Assembly (NCBI GenBank): GCA_016794125.1
Contig: JAEUKT010000003.1
Coordinates: forward strand, 1-64,000
Reading direction: 5' to 3'
Length of the DNA stretch: 64,000 nt
From: Alphaproteobacteria bacterium
GTDB lineage: Bacteria > Pseudomonadota > Alphaproteobacteria > Micavibrionales > UBA2020
Shown: piece after piece, positions 25,089 through 34,406 of the stretch
How the letters are laid out: every line of letters starts with the position of its first letter
How positions within the stretch are numbered: position 1 is the first letter of the stretch
Made by a program: the position numbers and the translations under genes
Notes under the pieces: model-generated
Told to the model about the DNA's origin: nothing
Database searches by the model: none
Seen by the model: the letters and a program-made list of their open reading frames with translations, nothing else

Positions 25089-26377
25089 TTCCCGGTTTCT
25101 TTTTTCCTGATTTCGGACAGTTCCACCCTGTTACGTCCGTTCTTTTTTGCGCGTGTCAGCAGGTCGTCTGCTTCCTTCATCATCGCTTCCAGGCTTTCGC
25201 GCGTGCCGTGGCAAACGCCGAAGCTGGCCGTGATCTTGAGCGGGCGCCCGTTGTCGTTCAGCTCCAGCGTCTCGACCGCGTTTCGGATACGCTCGAAAAA
25301 CTGCACAATACTGTCATCCGCTAGGTTTACCGCAAGGATGGCGAAGGAATCAAGCCCGTAGCGCGCCACTATATCTGTCTGGCGGCACTGGCGGCGCAGC
25401 AGGTCGGCCACGCCTTTCAGAACGATATCGCCAGCCTTGTGCCCGTATGTGTCATTGATCTGCTTGATGAAATCCAAGTCGATCATGGCGGCGGTCAGGC
25501 GCAATTGATCGCGTTTGGTACTTGAAAACAGGCCTGATCCGGCCTCGAAGAAAAAGCGCCGGTTGTGGATGCCCGTCAGCGTATCGCGGATGCCCATATC
25601 CTTCAGCCTGCTGAAGAGGTCGAGCATGCGCAGGTTTTGCGATACGCGGCAGAAAAACTCTTCGGGCAGGAACGGTTTTTTCAGGAAGTCGTTCGCGCCC
25701 AGCTTGATGAACTCGGCCGACAGCGCGCCGCGGCTGACGCCTGATGCGATGCCGATGATCGACAACTGGTCGCGGTCGAATTTCTTGCGTATTTCCTGCA
25801 CCAGTTCCACGCCGTTCATGCCGGGCATGAAATAATCGGTGATGACAAGGCGGATGTCGGGCTGCGCCTCCAGCATATCCAGCGCTTCCTGTGCTGTGCC
25901 GGCCTCGATCACCTGGCACTGGTAACCGGTCAGCAGCGCGCGCACATGCATCCGGCTCGTTTTTGAATCGTCCACGACCAGTATCTTGGTTTCGCGGTTG
26001 CGGTGCACACGCTCCACGATATCCACAAGGTAACTGAGGGAGGAGGGCGTGTCTTTAATCACGTAATCCATGACGTTCCAGTCGAGGATCATCTTGCGCA
26101 GGTCTTCGGAATAAAAACTGGTGAATACGATGCAGGGTACGCGTTTCTGCATCAGGTATTCTGCCGCTTCGCCTTCGGAACTGTCGGGCAGAATGATATC
26201 GACAAGCGCCAGGTGGAATTTCGTCTGGCCGCTCTCCAGCAGGGCGCGGGCGGCGGCGAGGGTTTCGACCGTCACAACTTCCGCGCCGATGCGTTCCACA
26301 ATGGCTTTTTTGACGATGCGTGAAAAGAACCTGGAATCATCGACGATCAGAATGCGGGTGGCATCTTGGATATCCAT
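25085..26377 (-). CDS. REC-REC-GGDEF protein with degenerate active site (PleD-like layout)
   Basis: Encodes 430 residues. REC1 (about 9-125) has VDDSR and a likely phospho-Asp60 in LALVDIILPD. REC2 (about 131-250) has VDDSK and Asp181 in VITDYFMPGMNG. The GGDEF domain (about 262-425) has the fold segments RDTLTGIHNRRFF and DLDFIKQINDTYGHKAGD. The signature, however, reads GLDSF (341-345) instead of GGDEF, losing the second Gly and the catalytic Glu. The inhibitory-site motif RQTD (332-335) is kept. It may therefore bind c-di-GMP or GTP without making c-di-GMP. It is divergent from cheA. Confidence 0.9.
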   Translation of the reverse strand: MDIQDATRILIVDDSRFFSRIVKKAIVERIGAEVVTVETLAAARALLESGQTKFHLALVDIILPDSSEGEAAEYLMQKRVPCIVFTSFYSEDLRKMILDWNVMDYVIKDTPSSLSYLVDIVERVHRNRETKILVVDDSKTSRMHVRALLTGYQCQVIEAGTAQEALDMLEAQPDIRLVITDYFMPGMNGVELVQEIRKKFDRDQLSIIGIASGVSRGALSAEFIKLGANDFLKKPFLPEEFFCRVSQNLRMLDLFSRLKDMGIRDTLTGIHNRRFFFEAGSGLFSSTKRDQLRLTAAMIDLDFIKQINDTYGHKAGDIVLKGVADLLRRQCRQTDIVARYGLDSFAILAVNLADDSIVQFFERIRNAVETLELNDNGRPLKITASFGVCHGTRESLEAMMKEADDLLTRAKKNGRNRVELSEIRKKETGK

Positions 26378-26534
26378 GAGGCCCGTTTTCCTATGCCTTT
26401 GCCGGTATTGTATTTGCCGCCATTTTTTTGTGCATCAGGCGTGTACAGCATTGAAAATAACGAATATCCGACCCGAAAGCCAGCCGGAGCTGCGTTTTGT
26501 TCCATAAAACCAATTGAAATGATTTGATATTATG

Positions 26535-26568
26535 CCAATTCCGATGTCGGAAATCGTAAAGGAATTGG
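26535..26568. promoter_or_regulatory. Nested inverted repeats upstream of cheA
   Basis: CCAATTCC (26535-26542) and GGAATTGG (26561-26568) are a perfect 8-bp inverted repeat. CCGA-TG-TCGG (26541-26550) is a second one overlapping the left arm. They lie in the 264-bp gap between the divergent GGDEF and cheA genes. A regulator-binding site for either direction is plausible. There is no direct evidence. Confidence 0.35.
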
Positions 26569-26641
26569 TGATACGATATAAGTGGTGGTTGCCGTCAATG
26601 GGCAGCCGCGTCCGATCGGGCTCCCAAGGACTTCTCGCACC

Positions 26642-28804
26642 ATGGATGAAATCCTCTCTGAATTTCTGGCCGAAACGAATGAAGGGCTTGCCGAGCTCGA
26701 TAATGCGCTTGTACTGTTCGAGCGCAGTCCCGATGACGAAGAACTGCTGGCAAAAATTTTCCGCGTCTTTCATACAATCAAGGGAAGCTGCGGCTTTATC
26801 GGTCTTGAACGCCTCGGCAGCATTGCCCACCGCGCAGAAGACATTCTGGATCTGGTGCGTGAAGGTAAACTGGATATCACCCCTGATTTCATCACGGCGC
26901 TGCTTGGCGCTGTTGACCGGATCCGTACGCTGACGGCCGAGCTGGAAAAAAACGGACAGGAACCAAACGGCGAAGACGAAGATATCTTGTCCCTGATGAA
27001 CGATATTGCCGGTGCGCTGTCTGAAAAAGACGCGCCGCCAGCAGAGCAGGAAGATGCCGGCAGTGACGGAAACGACCAGTCGTGGTCATCAGCAGCAAAT
27101 GATTTTTCATCAGCCGCAAAACCCGAAGAAGGCCGCAAGACGAATGCATCGGAAGCCGACGCGGCGCAGCAGACCCTGCGCGTTAACGTCGATCTGCTGG
27201 AAAGCATGATGACGGTCGTGAGCGAACTGGTGTTGACCCGCAACCAGCTGTTGCAGACCGCGCGCACGACTAAAAATACGATGTTTAATACGCCGTTGCA
27301 GCGGCTTAACCAGGTTGTCACCGAATTGCAGGAAAGCGTCATGAAGACGCGTATGCAGCCCATCGGAAATGCATGGTCCAAAATGCCGCGTATCGTGCGG
27401 GATGTGTGTCATGAGCTGGGCAAGAAAATCGACCTTGAAATGCGCGGGCAGGATACCGAGTTGGACCGGCAGGTGCTCGAAATGATCAAGGATCCCCTGA
27501 TGCACATGGTGCGCAACGCCGCCGACCATGGCATCGAAGACCCGTTTGAGCGAGTCAAGGTCGGCAAGCCCGAAACTGGGCATATCGTGCTGAATGCTTA
27601 CCATCAGGGCGGGCATATCATCATCCAGATTTCGGATGACGGGCGCGGGCTTGCGCTGAACAAGATCAAGGGCAAGGCCTTGCAGGCGGGATGGGCAAGC
27701 CAAGAACAGCTGAATAAACTTTCCCCGCAGCAGATACAGCAATTTATATTCCGTCCGGGTTTTTCGACGGCAGAACGCGTCACATCGGTTTCAGGGCGCG
27801 GGGTCGGCATGGATGTTGTGCGCACCAACATCCAGAAAATCGGCGGCACCGTCGAAATGACCTCGACCGAGGGCAGGGGGATGACTTTCACGATAAATAT
27901 CCCTCTTACGCTTGCTATTGTGCCGGCATTGATTATCGAGGTTGCGGGCGCACGCTTTGCCTTTCCGCAGCTTGCCGTTTCCGAACTGGTGATGGTCGGC
28001 AAAGGAACGGGCATGGAGATCGAGACGATCAACGGCACGCCTGTACTGCGCTTGCGCGATACTTTGCTGCCGCTGATATATCTTGGCGATTACCTGAAGG
28101 TCTGGGACAAACGCAAAGAGCATGCGCATGATGACGGAGAGCTTCGCTATGTCGTCGTCACGCGCGCTGCGGGCATACCTTATGGTATCGTCGTCGATCA
28201 TGTTCTCGACATGGAGGAAATTGTCGTCAAGCCGACTTCCAGCAACCTGAAGGAAGTCCATATTTTTTCCGGCAACACGATTTTGGGCGACGGCACGGTG
28301 ATAATGATCCTCGATCCGTCGCAACTGTTGCAGGCGGCCAACCTGCGCGAAGATTTAACGCACCAGCATCTTGCTGATCATAAACATCTGCTAGAAACGA
28401 CCGCAGCTGAAAACATGCTTCTGCTTTTCAAGGCCGGTGATAAAACGCCGAAAGCGGCACCTTTGAAAATGGTGTCGCGCCTGCGTGAAATACGTTCTGC
28501 CGATATAGAACTGTCGAATGGCAGGCCTGTGTTGCAGCATTTGGGCCGCCTGATGCCGGTTTTTCGATTTGACGACAAACCCGTCAGCGGAGAGAATGCG
28601 TTCCTGATCATTTTTGAACATGACGGACATCATTTCGGCCTACTGGTCGATCAGGTGCTGGATATCGCCACTTACAACGGGTCGCTCGCTGAAAGCAGTG
28701 CGGATATGCTGCTGGATACAATTATCCTCAACCAGCAATCGACAGATGTGGTCAATCCTTTGTGGTACATGTCGTCCGTTCATCAGTCGGCAGGTGGCGT
28801 GTGA
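26642..28804 (+). CDS. cheA: Chemotaxis histidine kinase CheA
   Basis: Encodes 720 residues from the ATG at 26642, which follows AAGGA; the frame extends upstream but without homology. The HPt domain has the phospho-His in FHTIKGSC (His44). Next come a dimerisation domain (LRVNVDLLESMMTVVSELVL), then the ATPase with N-box HMVRNAADHGIE, DDGRG and GRGVGMDVV. The C-terminus holds a CheW-like domain and a second CheW-like segment, which accounts for its size. The classical P2 CheY-binding domain is replaced by a short acidic linker. It passes phosphate to CheY and CheB. The stop overlaps cheW (TGATG). Confidence 0.95.
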   Translation: MDEILSEFLAETNEGLAELDNALVLFERSPDDEELLAKIFRVFHTIKGSCGFIGLERLGSIAHRAEDILDLVREGKLDITPDFITALLGAVDRIRTLTAELEKNGQEPNGEDEDILSLMNDIAGALSEKDAPPAEQEDAGSDGNDQSWSSAANDFSSAAKPEEGRKTNASEADAAQQTLRVNVDLLESMMTVVSELVLTRNQLLQTARTTKNTMFNTPLQRLNQVVTELQESVMKTRMQPIGNAWSKMPRIVRDVCHELGKKIDLEMRGQDTELDRQVLEMIKDPLMHMVRNAADHGIEDPFERVKVGKPETGHIVLNAYHQGGHIIIQISDDGRGLALNKIKGKALQAGWASQEQLNKLSPQQIQQFIFRPGFSTAERVTSVSGRGVGMDVVRTNIQKIGGTVEMTSTEGRGMTFTINIPLTLAIVPALIIEVAGARFAFPQLAVSELVMVGKGTGMEIETINGTPVLRLRDTLLPLIYLGDYLKVWDKRKEHAHDDGELRYVVVTRAAGIPYGIVVDHVLDMEEIVVKPTSSNLKEVHIFSGNTILGDGTVIMILDPSQLLQAANLREDLTHQHLADHKHLLETTAAENMLLLFKAGDKTPKAAPLKMVSRLREIRSADIELSNGRPVLQHLGRLMPVFRFDDKPVSGENAFLIIFEHDGHHFGLLVDQVLDIATYNGSLAESSADMLLDTIILNQQSTDVVNPLWYMSSVHQSAGGV

Positions 28805-29271
28805 TGGATACAGCCGCTGATAAAATCGCGACGATGGACGGGGTAGAGCAGGTGCTGGCCGTGTATCTTGGCAGCGAAATGTTCGGCATTCCGATTGCCC
28901 AGATGCAGGGGGTGCTTGAAACCCTGCCTCTGACCTTTGTGCCGCTCGCGCCACCGGCTGTGCGAGGTGTCATGAACTTGCGGGGGCGTATCGTCACGGC
29001 CGTCGATCTGCGCACTTTGCTGGGGCTTGCCGAACGCCCCGGCGTGGAGCAGGCGAATATGAGCGTCGTGATCGAAAACGGTGGCGAACTTTTCAGCCTG
29101 CTCGTTGATAGCGTGGGTGATGTCTACGCAATACCCCTTGCCAATATCGAAGAGCCACCGCTCACCATGCCTGAATCGATGAAGCATGTATCCTCCGGAG
29201 TTTTTCCGTTGCGCGACCGCATCATGATACTTTTGAAGCCATCCGTTTTTCTGCAAGTAAACGAGGAGTGA
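28804..29271 (+). CDS. cheW: Chemotaxis adaptor CheW
   Basis: Encodes 155 residues from the ATG that overlaps the cheA stop. It is a single CheW SH3-like double barrel with PAVRGVMNLRGRIVTAVDLR, the family's best-conserved segment, and a closing DRIMILLKPSVFL strand. It couples CheA to chemoreceptor tips. The cytoplasmic assembly partners CheA and one chemoreceptor are encoded nearby. Confidence 0.93.
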   Translation: MDTAADKIATMDGVEQVLAVYLGSEMFGIPIAQMQGVLETLPLTFVPLAPPAVRGVMNLRGRIVTAVDLRTLLGLAERPGVEQANMSVVIENGGELFSLLVDSVGDVYAIPLANIEEPPLTMPESMKHVSSGVFPLRDRIMILLKPSVFLQVNEE

Positions 29272-29278
29272 CGAGCAC

Positions 29279-29653
29279 ATGAAAACCTGCATGATCGTCG
29301 ATGACAGTGCGGTGGTGCGCAAGCTTGTGCGCAACATCCTCGAACCGCTGCAGTTCGATTGCTCTGATGCCAAAAACGGTGAAATCGCGCTGACGGCTTG
29401 CAAGACCTCGATGCCTGAACTGATTATGCTCGACTGGAATATGCCCGTCATGGACGGCATGGAGTTCCTGAAACAATTGCGCCAGACGCCGGGCGGCGAC
29501 AAACCTGTCGTTTTCTTCTGCACATCGGAATGCAGCATCGAGCATATCAAGGCGGCGATGGCGGCGGGCGCGACGGATTATGTGATGAAGCCGTTCGACA
29601 GCGAAATCGTCGTCGGCAAGCTTGTTCAGAACGGTATTATTTCGGCAGTGTAA
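29279..29653 (+). CDS. cheY: Chemotaxis response regulator CheY
   Basis: A 124-residue receiver with DDSAVVRK, phospho-Asp in LIMLDWNMPVMDG, CTSE in place of the usual TA(E) segment and MKPF carrying the conserved Lys. Position seven bases after cheW and before cheB marks it as the pathway's main output regulator. GAGGAG lies 12 to 17 bases upstream. No CheZ or flagellar motor genes are in the window. Confidence 0.92.
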   Translation: MKTCMIVDDSAVVRKLVRNILEPLQFDCSDAKNGEIALTACKTSMPELIMLDWNMPVMDGMEFLKQLRQTPGGDKPVVFFCTSECSIEHIKAAMAAGATDYVMKPFDSEIVVGKLVQNGIISAV

Positions 29654-29663
29654 AGGCGTACGG

Positions 29664-30746
29664 ATGCGCAAGGCGGCCACAGAAAAGAAACCGGTAGGCG
29701 TCCTGATCGTGGACGATTCCAAGGTTACACGCGCTGTCATCGGTAAAATATTGCAGGAAGCTGCGCCTCAGGTAAAAATTGTAGGCTATGCGGAGGATGG
29801 CGCAAGTGCGTTAAAGGCGCTCGATGTGTGTGACCCGGATATCGTGATCCTCGACCTTGCGATGCCCAGTATGGACGGTCTTACGGCGCTGCCTCTGATC
29901 CTTCAAAAAAAACCGCGCACACGTATTGTCGTCTGTTCCTCTTCAAGCGCACCCGGTGCCGAGATATCCGTGCGGGCGCTGTCTCTTGGCGCGACTGCTT
30001 GCGTCGCGAAGCCGGCCGGCACCAAAAATCCGAAGGCTATCGCCGATTTCAAATCTGCGCTGAAGCAGGCTGTGTTGGGACTTTGTGATGTGCCGCTTGC
30101 CAAGCTGACTGGAGAAACAGCGCGCGCCGCAGCAGCCCCCGACCTGTCGTCGTTCCGGCCCAAGCTGGTCGCTATCGGCAGTTCGACCGGCGGCCCAAAT
30201 GCTGTCATATCTTTGCTTAAGGAAATGGGAAAGCTGCCTGTTCCGGTAGTGATCACGCAGCATATGATGGAAATGTTCATTACAATTCTTGCCCGCCAGA
30301 TTACTCAGGAAACAGGTATAGAATGCATCGAAGGCAGTGATGGCCTGTTGCTAGAGCCTGGACGTATTTATCTTGCGGCTGGTGGTCGCCACATGGTGCT
30401 CAAAAAATCCGGCCACCGCGTGACGATCGGTCTGAACGACGGTCCGCCGGAAAATTTCTGCAAACCGTCTGTCGATGTGATGCTGCGCAGCGCCGTCGAG
30501 GTATATGGCGGCGACATTATGGCCGTGATCCTGACAGGGATGGGCAAGGATGGCCTTGCCGGTAGCGAAATCCTTGCTCAGGCAGGCGGTCGTATCGTCG
30601 TTCAGGACCAGGAATCGTCGATTGTCTGGGGCATGCCAGGCAGCGTTGCGAATGCGGGCCTGGCGAGCGCCATTTTGCCCGTGTCTGGCCTTGCGCGCGC
30701 TGTGCGGAGCACGTTGCTGGACGTAATGCCGCGAGGTGAATCATGA
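29664..30746 (+). CDS. cheB: Chemoreceptor glutamate methylesterase CheB
   Basis: Encodes 360 residues from the ATG at 29664 preceded by AAAGG. The receiver domain (phospho-Asp in VILDLAMPSMDG) joins the methylesterase domain with catalytic Ser in IGSSTGGPN, His in ITQHM and Asp in LTGMGKDG. Once phosphorylated by CheA it removes receptor methyl groups, opposing CheR. It overlaps cheR by four bases (ATGA). Confidence 0.95.
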   Translation: MRKAATEKKPVGVLIVDDSKVTRAVIGKILQEAAPQVKIVGYAEDGASALKALDVCDPDIVILDLAMPSMDGLTALPLILQKKPRTRIVVCSSSSAPGAEISVRALSLGATACVAKPAGTKNPKAIADFKSALKQAVLGLCDVPLAKLTGETARAAAAPDLSSFRPKLVAIGSSTGGPNAVISLLKEMGKLPVPVVITQHMMEMFITILARQITQETGIECIEGSDGLLLEPGRIYLAAGGRHMVLKKSGHRVTIGLNDGPPENFCKPSVDVMLRSAVEVYGGDIMAVILTGMGKDGLAGSEILAQAGGRIVVQDQESSIVWGMPGSVANAGLASAILPVSGLARAVRSTLLDVMPRGES

Positions 30747-31588
30747 ACCTCGATGATTTCAAGTTTTATCAAAAGATGCTGATTGACCATTCGGGTCTGT
30801 CGCTGACACAGGACAAGACATATTTGCTGACCACAAGGCTGGATCCCGTCGCGCGCAGCATGGAATTTGAAAAGCTTGACGAATTTACAAATCATTTGCG
30901 ATTAAACCTCGACCCACGCACCATTGCACTGGTCGTGCAAGCCATGGCGACCAAGGAAACCTCTTTCTTCCGCGACAGCCTGCCCTTTACTCATCTTAAA
31001 AGCAGCATTCTGCCCGGGCTTGCAAAAAAAAATGCCGCGACCAAAACTATCCGCATCTGGTCTGCGGCCTGCTCGACGGGGCAGGAACCGTATTCTATAG
31101 CCATGGTCGCACGCGAATTTCTGCAGGCGTATCCCGGCTGGTCGGTGCAGATTGTCGCGACAGATATTGCCGATGACGCGCTGGCACAGGCGCAGGAAGG
31201 GTTGTATTCGCATTTCGATATCCAGCGCGGCCTGACCATGAAACTGATTCTTGATCATTTCACCATGGAAAACACAAAATGGCGCGTGCAGGAAGACCTG
31301 AAGCAGATGATAAGGTTTTCGAAATTCAACCTGCTGAAACCGATGGAGCCGATGGGGCGTTTTGACGTTATTTTCTGCAGGAATGTGCTGATTTATTTCG
31401 ATACGCCGACAAAAAAATCTGTTCTCGACAGGCTGGGCGAGCGGTTATATCCGGATGGCTACCTGCTGTTGGGAGCATGTGAATCGTCGATCGGCTTGAA
31501 TACCAGGCTAAGGCTCTGTCCCGATATGCCGGGAGTTCATATGGCAGCAGCGCCTGTGCCCGTAGCACAAAAAGAAAACGTGAAATGA
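30743..31588 (+). CDS. cheR: Chemoreceptor methyltransferase CheR
   Basis: Encodes 281 residues: an N-terminal helical domain, then a SAM-binding fold with WSAACSTGQEPYSIAM and FDVIFCRNVLIYF. It methylates receptor glutamates for adaptation. The chemoreceptor encoded at 32055 lacks the C-terminal NWETF-type CheR-docking peptide, so CheR must act without that tether on it. It is coupled to cheB by overlap. Confidence 0.95.
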   Translation: MNLDDFKFYQKMLIDHSGLSLTQDKTYLLTTRLDPVARSMEFEKLDEFTNHLRLNLDPRTIALVVQAMATKETSFFRDSLPFTHLKSSILPGLAKKNAATKTIRIWSAACSTGQEPYSIAMVAREFLQAYPGWSVQIVATDIADDALAQAQEGLYSHFDIQRGLTMKLILDHFTMENTKWRVQEDLKQMIRFSKFNLLKPMEPMGRFDVIFCRNVLIYFDTPTKKSVLDRLGERLYPDGYLLLGACESSIGLNTRLRLCPDMPGVHMAAAPVPVAQKENVK

Positions 31589-31622
31589 CAGTTCGAGATG
31601 AATTGAACCGATGGAGTAACGC

Positions 31623-32048
31623 ATGCCTAAAAGTAAAATCCCCTATTTAAGGGTATTGATCGTCGATGACAGCCGCATGCAGCGATCGCTGATGCATGAA
31701 ATGCTGGCCAGCTTCGGCTTCAAACATATCGACGAGGCGGAAAATTCAGGCGATGCGAACGAGAAAATGGACGCTTTGCGATATGACATCGTTTTTCTTG
31801 ACTGGGTCATGCCGGGCAGGAGCGGCGTGTCGCTGATGGAGGAGTGGCGCGGCGACCGGCGTTACGACGATGTCGCGATGTTTGTGGTGTCTATGCAGGA
31901 CGACAAATCCATGATAGCCGGCGCAGTCAAGGCAGGCGCGCTCAGTTATATCATCAAGCCTGTTACCGAAGGCGTCTTGCTGATAAACGTGGAAAAAGCC
32001 TTGAAGTGGATCGACGAGCGCCGCGCAGCCCGCGAAAACGAAGAGTGA
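31623..32048 (+). CDS. CheY-like single-domain response regulator, second copy
   Basis: A 141-residue receiver with VDDSRMQRS, phospho-Asp in IVFLDWVMPGRSG, VVSMQDD and IIKP with the conserved Lys. It resembles the regulator at 24669 more than the CheY at 29279. A TGGAG ribosome site is at the correct distance. It ends the rightward chemotaxis set, six bases from the convergent chemoreceptor gene. It may be a phosphate sink or a separate output. Confidence 0.88.
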   Translation: MPKSKIPYLRVLIVDDSRMQRSLMHEMLASFGFKHIDEAENSGDANEKMDALRYDIVFLDWVMPGRSGVSLMEEWRGDRRYDDVAMFVVSMQDDKSMIAGAVKAGALSYIIKPVTEGVLLINVEKALKWIDERRAARENEE

Positions 32049-32054
32049 CGGAAA

Positions 32055-33647
32055 TTATGCCGAGCGCACGTTGCCGAGGAATTTCAAGACTTCCGCGCGC
32101 AGTACATCCGCTTCCTTGAGCAGTTTTTTGGACTCATCCAGCATCGCTGTCGATGCTTCACCCGTCACTTCAGCCGCCTTCATGACTGCGGTAATGTTGT
32201 GAGAAACGTCTGATGTGCCATGTGCTGCTTCGGTCACGTTGCGTGTGATTTCATTTGTCGATGCATCCTGTTCGACCACGGCTGAACTGATGGTCGTCTG
32301 GATAAGGTTGCAGCGTTCGATGATTTTTGTGATGCTTTCGATGGCTGCAACCGCAGCATGCGTCGATTGCTGCATTTCCGAAATTTGGGTGCGGATATCT
32401 TCGGTCGCCTTCGCAGTCTGACTGGCGAGGTTTTTGACTTCCGATGCGACAACAGCAAATCCCTTGCCGGCTTCGCCTGCGCGTGCGGCCTCGATGGTCG
32501 CGTTCAGAGCCAGAAGGTTGGTTTGTGCCGCGATATGATTGATCAGGTTGACGACATCGCCGATGTTCTGGGCTGCAGTCGAAAGGACTTTCATGCGGTC
32601 GTTCGTCTGGCGCGCCTGGTTCGAGATATCACCGAAAACGGCGGTCGCTTCCTGCACCAGCATCGAGATTTGCGAGATGGAGGTCGCAAGGTCGCTGGCT
32701 GAGTTCGTCACCGTCTGCACGTTGGTCGAAGCTTCGAACGCGCCTGATGACACGGATGTCGCCTGCCGCAGCGTTTCCTTGGCGGTATTGCAGAGGTTGC
32801 CGGCCGAAGTGGTGAGGTTGCCGGATGCGACCGAAACAGAATCCACGCATTTCAGGATGTTCTTCTCGAAATTTTCAGAGAGGGACAGGAGGAGCGAGCG
32901 GCGGTCTTCCTCTGCTGCCTGCCGGATAGAGGCAAGGCCTTTGACCTGTTCAAGGTTTTGCGCGATTGCCTTTTGCATGCCGGCAAGCGCGCCCAGCAAT
33001 TGCGCGATTTCTGTGAGGCCGCGCACGGGAATGTCGTTATCCAGCTTGCCGTCGGCAATCTTTTTTGCGATAGAAACGCTGTAACGCAGCTGCGGGATCG
33101 TGGCGCGGATGATGCAGACGCTCAAAATTGCTGCCAGCACGATAGCGCAGAGCAGGATGATGCCCATTGAATCCCGCGTTTTCGCAATTTTTTCAGCGGC
33201 CGCGTCGATGGAAGTGACACGGTCGGCCTGATAATTCCCGACGAGCCGCGCAAGGTCCTTGTCGATAATAGTGGCATCCGCTTGAAGGTTGGTGCTTTTG
33301 GGAAGGGCAGACAGCTTGTCCTGAAGATCGAGGATAAGGGAAGTTTCCTTGTCGTTCGATGCCCATTCCTTGGCCTGGTCGAGTATCGCCTTGATCGATT
33401 CAATATCGTCCAGCGACGATTGATCGGTCAGCGTGGCTTCAGTCCCTTGATGGCTGAGCATCAGGCTTTTGAAACCCAGCTGCGCTGCGTTCGAATAATG
33501 GACGCCTTCAAAGTTGCGGTCGTATAGTGAGATAACCTCGCCGACTGTTTTAGCTTGCGTATTGATCAGGTCATATCCGACACCGCCCAGGATGATCATA
33601 AAAGCGAGTGAGTTGAAGATGATCAGGTTGCGGAAGGAAAAACGCAT
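32055..33647 (-). CDS. Methyl-accepting chemotaxis protein
   Basis: Encodes 530 residues. TM1 (about 8-25), a periplasmic helical bundle (about 26-157), TM2 (about 158-178), a HAMP domain (about 178-232) and a long signalling hairpin ending KFLGNVRSA follow one another. The hairpin tip is around [20 protein letters not shown]. The periplasmic part looks like a small four-helix sensor without a clear ligand pocket. It lies 38 bases downstream of a YfiR-family gene on the same strand, so the two are probably one operon. There is no CheR-docking pentapeptide. Confidence 0.92.
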   Translation of the reverse strand: MRFSFRNLIIFNSLAFMIILGGVGYDLINTQAKTVGEVISLYDRNFEGVHYSNAAQLGFKSLMLSHQGTEATLTDQSSLDDIESIKAILDQAKEWASNDKETSLILDLQDKLSALPKSTNLQADATIIDKDLARLVGNYQADRVTSIDAAAEKIAKTRDSMGIILLCAIVLAAILSVCIIRATIPQLRYSVSIAKKIADGKLDNDIPVRGLTEIAQLLGALAGMQKAIAQNLEQVKGLASIRQAAEEDRRSLLLSLSENFEKNILKCVDSVSVASGNLTTSAGNLCNTAKETLRQATSVSSGAFEASTNVQTVTNSASDLATSISQISMLVQEATAVFGDISNQARQTNDRMKVLSTAAQNIGDVVNLINHIAAQTNLLALNATIEAARAGEAGKGFAVVASEVKNLASQTAKATEDIRTQISEMQQSTHAAVAAIESITKIIERCNLIQTTISSAVVEQDASTNEITRNVTEAAHGTSDVSHNITAVMKAAEVTGEASTAMLDESKKLLKEADVLRAEVLKFLGNVRSA

Positions 33648-33685
33648 TTTAAGTCAGCCTTTTGTTAGGTAAGTGCGGGACGCCC

Positions 33686-34228
33686 TTACCGGATGTTCAT
33701 GTTGGCAAGCGACAGCAGCTTGGAGCTGATGGAAAGGCCTGTCACGCGTACCTGCGACAAAGCAACCCAGATGCCGATCTTGCCGTCTTCAAGTTTGAAT
33801 TCCACCATGCCACCCTGGTTTGAGAAACCGGATATATCGCTCATGGTCAGCACGGGCGTGCCCTTGATCTGTGCCAGGATCGTCTTTAAATTCCTGTTCT
33901 CGGATCCCGATACAAACAGGGCGTTGCAGGCCTTCACATCGCTGTCAGCGCTGCTGAGGTGGCGGATGGTGATTTTCTTGTCGTTAACCTTGCGGCTTTT
34001 GATAGGTTCCAGGTTGGCACCAAACGGATCCTGCCCGACCACGCATACCGTAAAACTTTCGTCCATCACGCCCGAGGGCCAGGTCGTGAGTTGCGTAAAA
34101 TTATAGATATAGGCCGAGATGAGCGTATATTTGCTATCGACGTTTTCCGCGCCGGCACGCGTGGACATGACTGCCCACGAAATGGCCATAATAATGAATA
34201 CCGGAAAATAATGGAATAAGGGTCTCAT
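33686..34228 (-). CDS. YfiR-family periplasmic protein (DUF4154)
   Basis: Encodes 180 residues. A signal peptide or N-terminal membrane segment (to about 27) is followed by the YfiR core KYTLISAYIYNFTQLTTWP, VCVVGQDPFG and LTMSDISGF. In Pseudomonas, YfiR is a periplasmic repressor of the diguanylate cyclase YfiN. Here no YfiN is adjacent. The downstream partner is a chemoreceptor with a periplasmic domain, and a TonB-dependent receptor is divergently encoded. YfiR may act on that chemoreceptor; this is inference. Confidence 0.85.
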   Translation of the reverse strand: MRPLFHYFPVFIIMAISWAVMSTRAGAENVDSKYTLISAYIYNFTQLTTWPSGVMDESFTVCVVGQDPFGANLEPIKSRKVNDKKITIRHLSSADSDVKACNALFVSGSENRNLKTILAQIKGTPVLTMSDISGFSNQGGMVEFKLEDGKIGIWVALSQVRVTGLSISSKLLSLANMNIR

Positions 34229-34406
34229 ACACCTATTAAAACTTCAACTGTGCCGCAGGTCAACTTCATTCCCCGCTTTTCAATCTATAGCACCGGCGGT
34301 TTCCAGAAACGGAGACTGTATCGTTGCGGTGTTATGCCGTTAAATTATCCCTTTGCAAAGGGCAGGGGAGAATGGACTATACTTTTAGAAAAGCGGGGCC
34401 AAGAGT

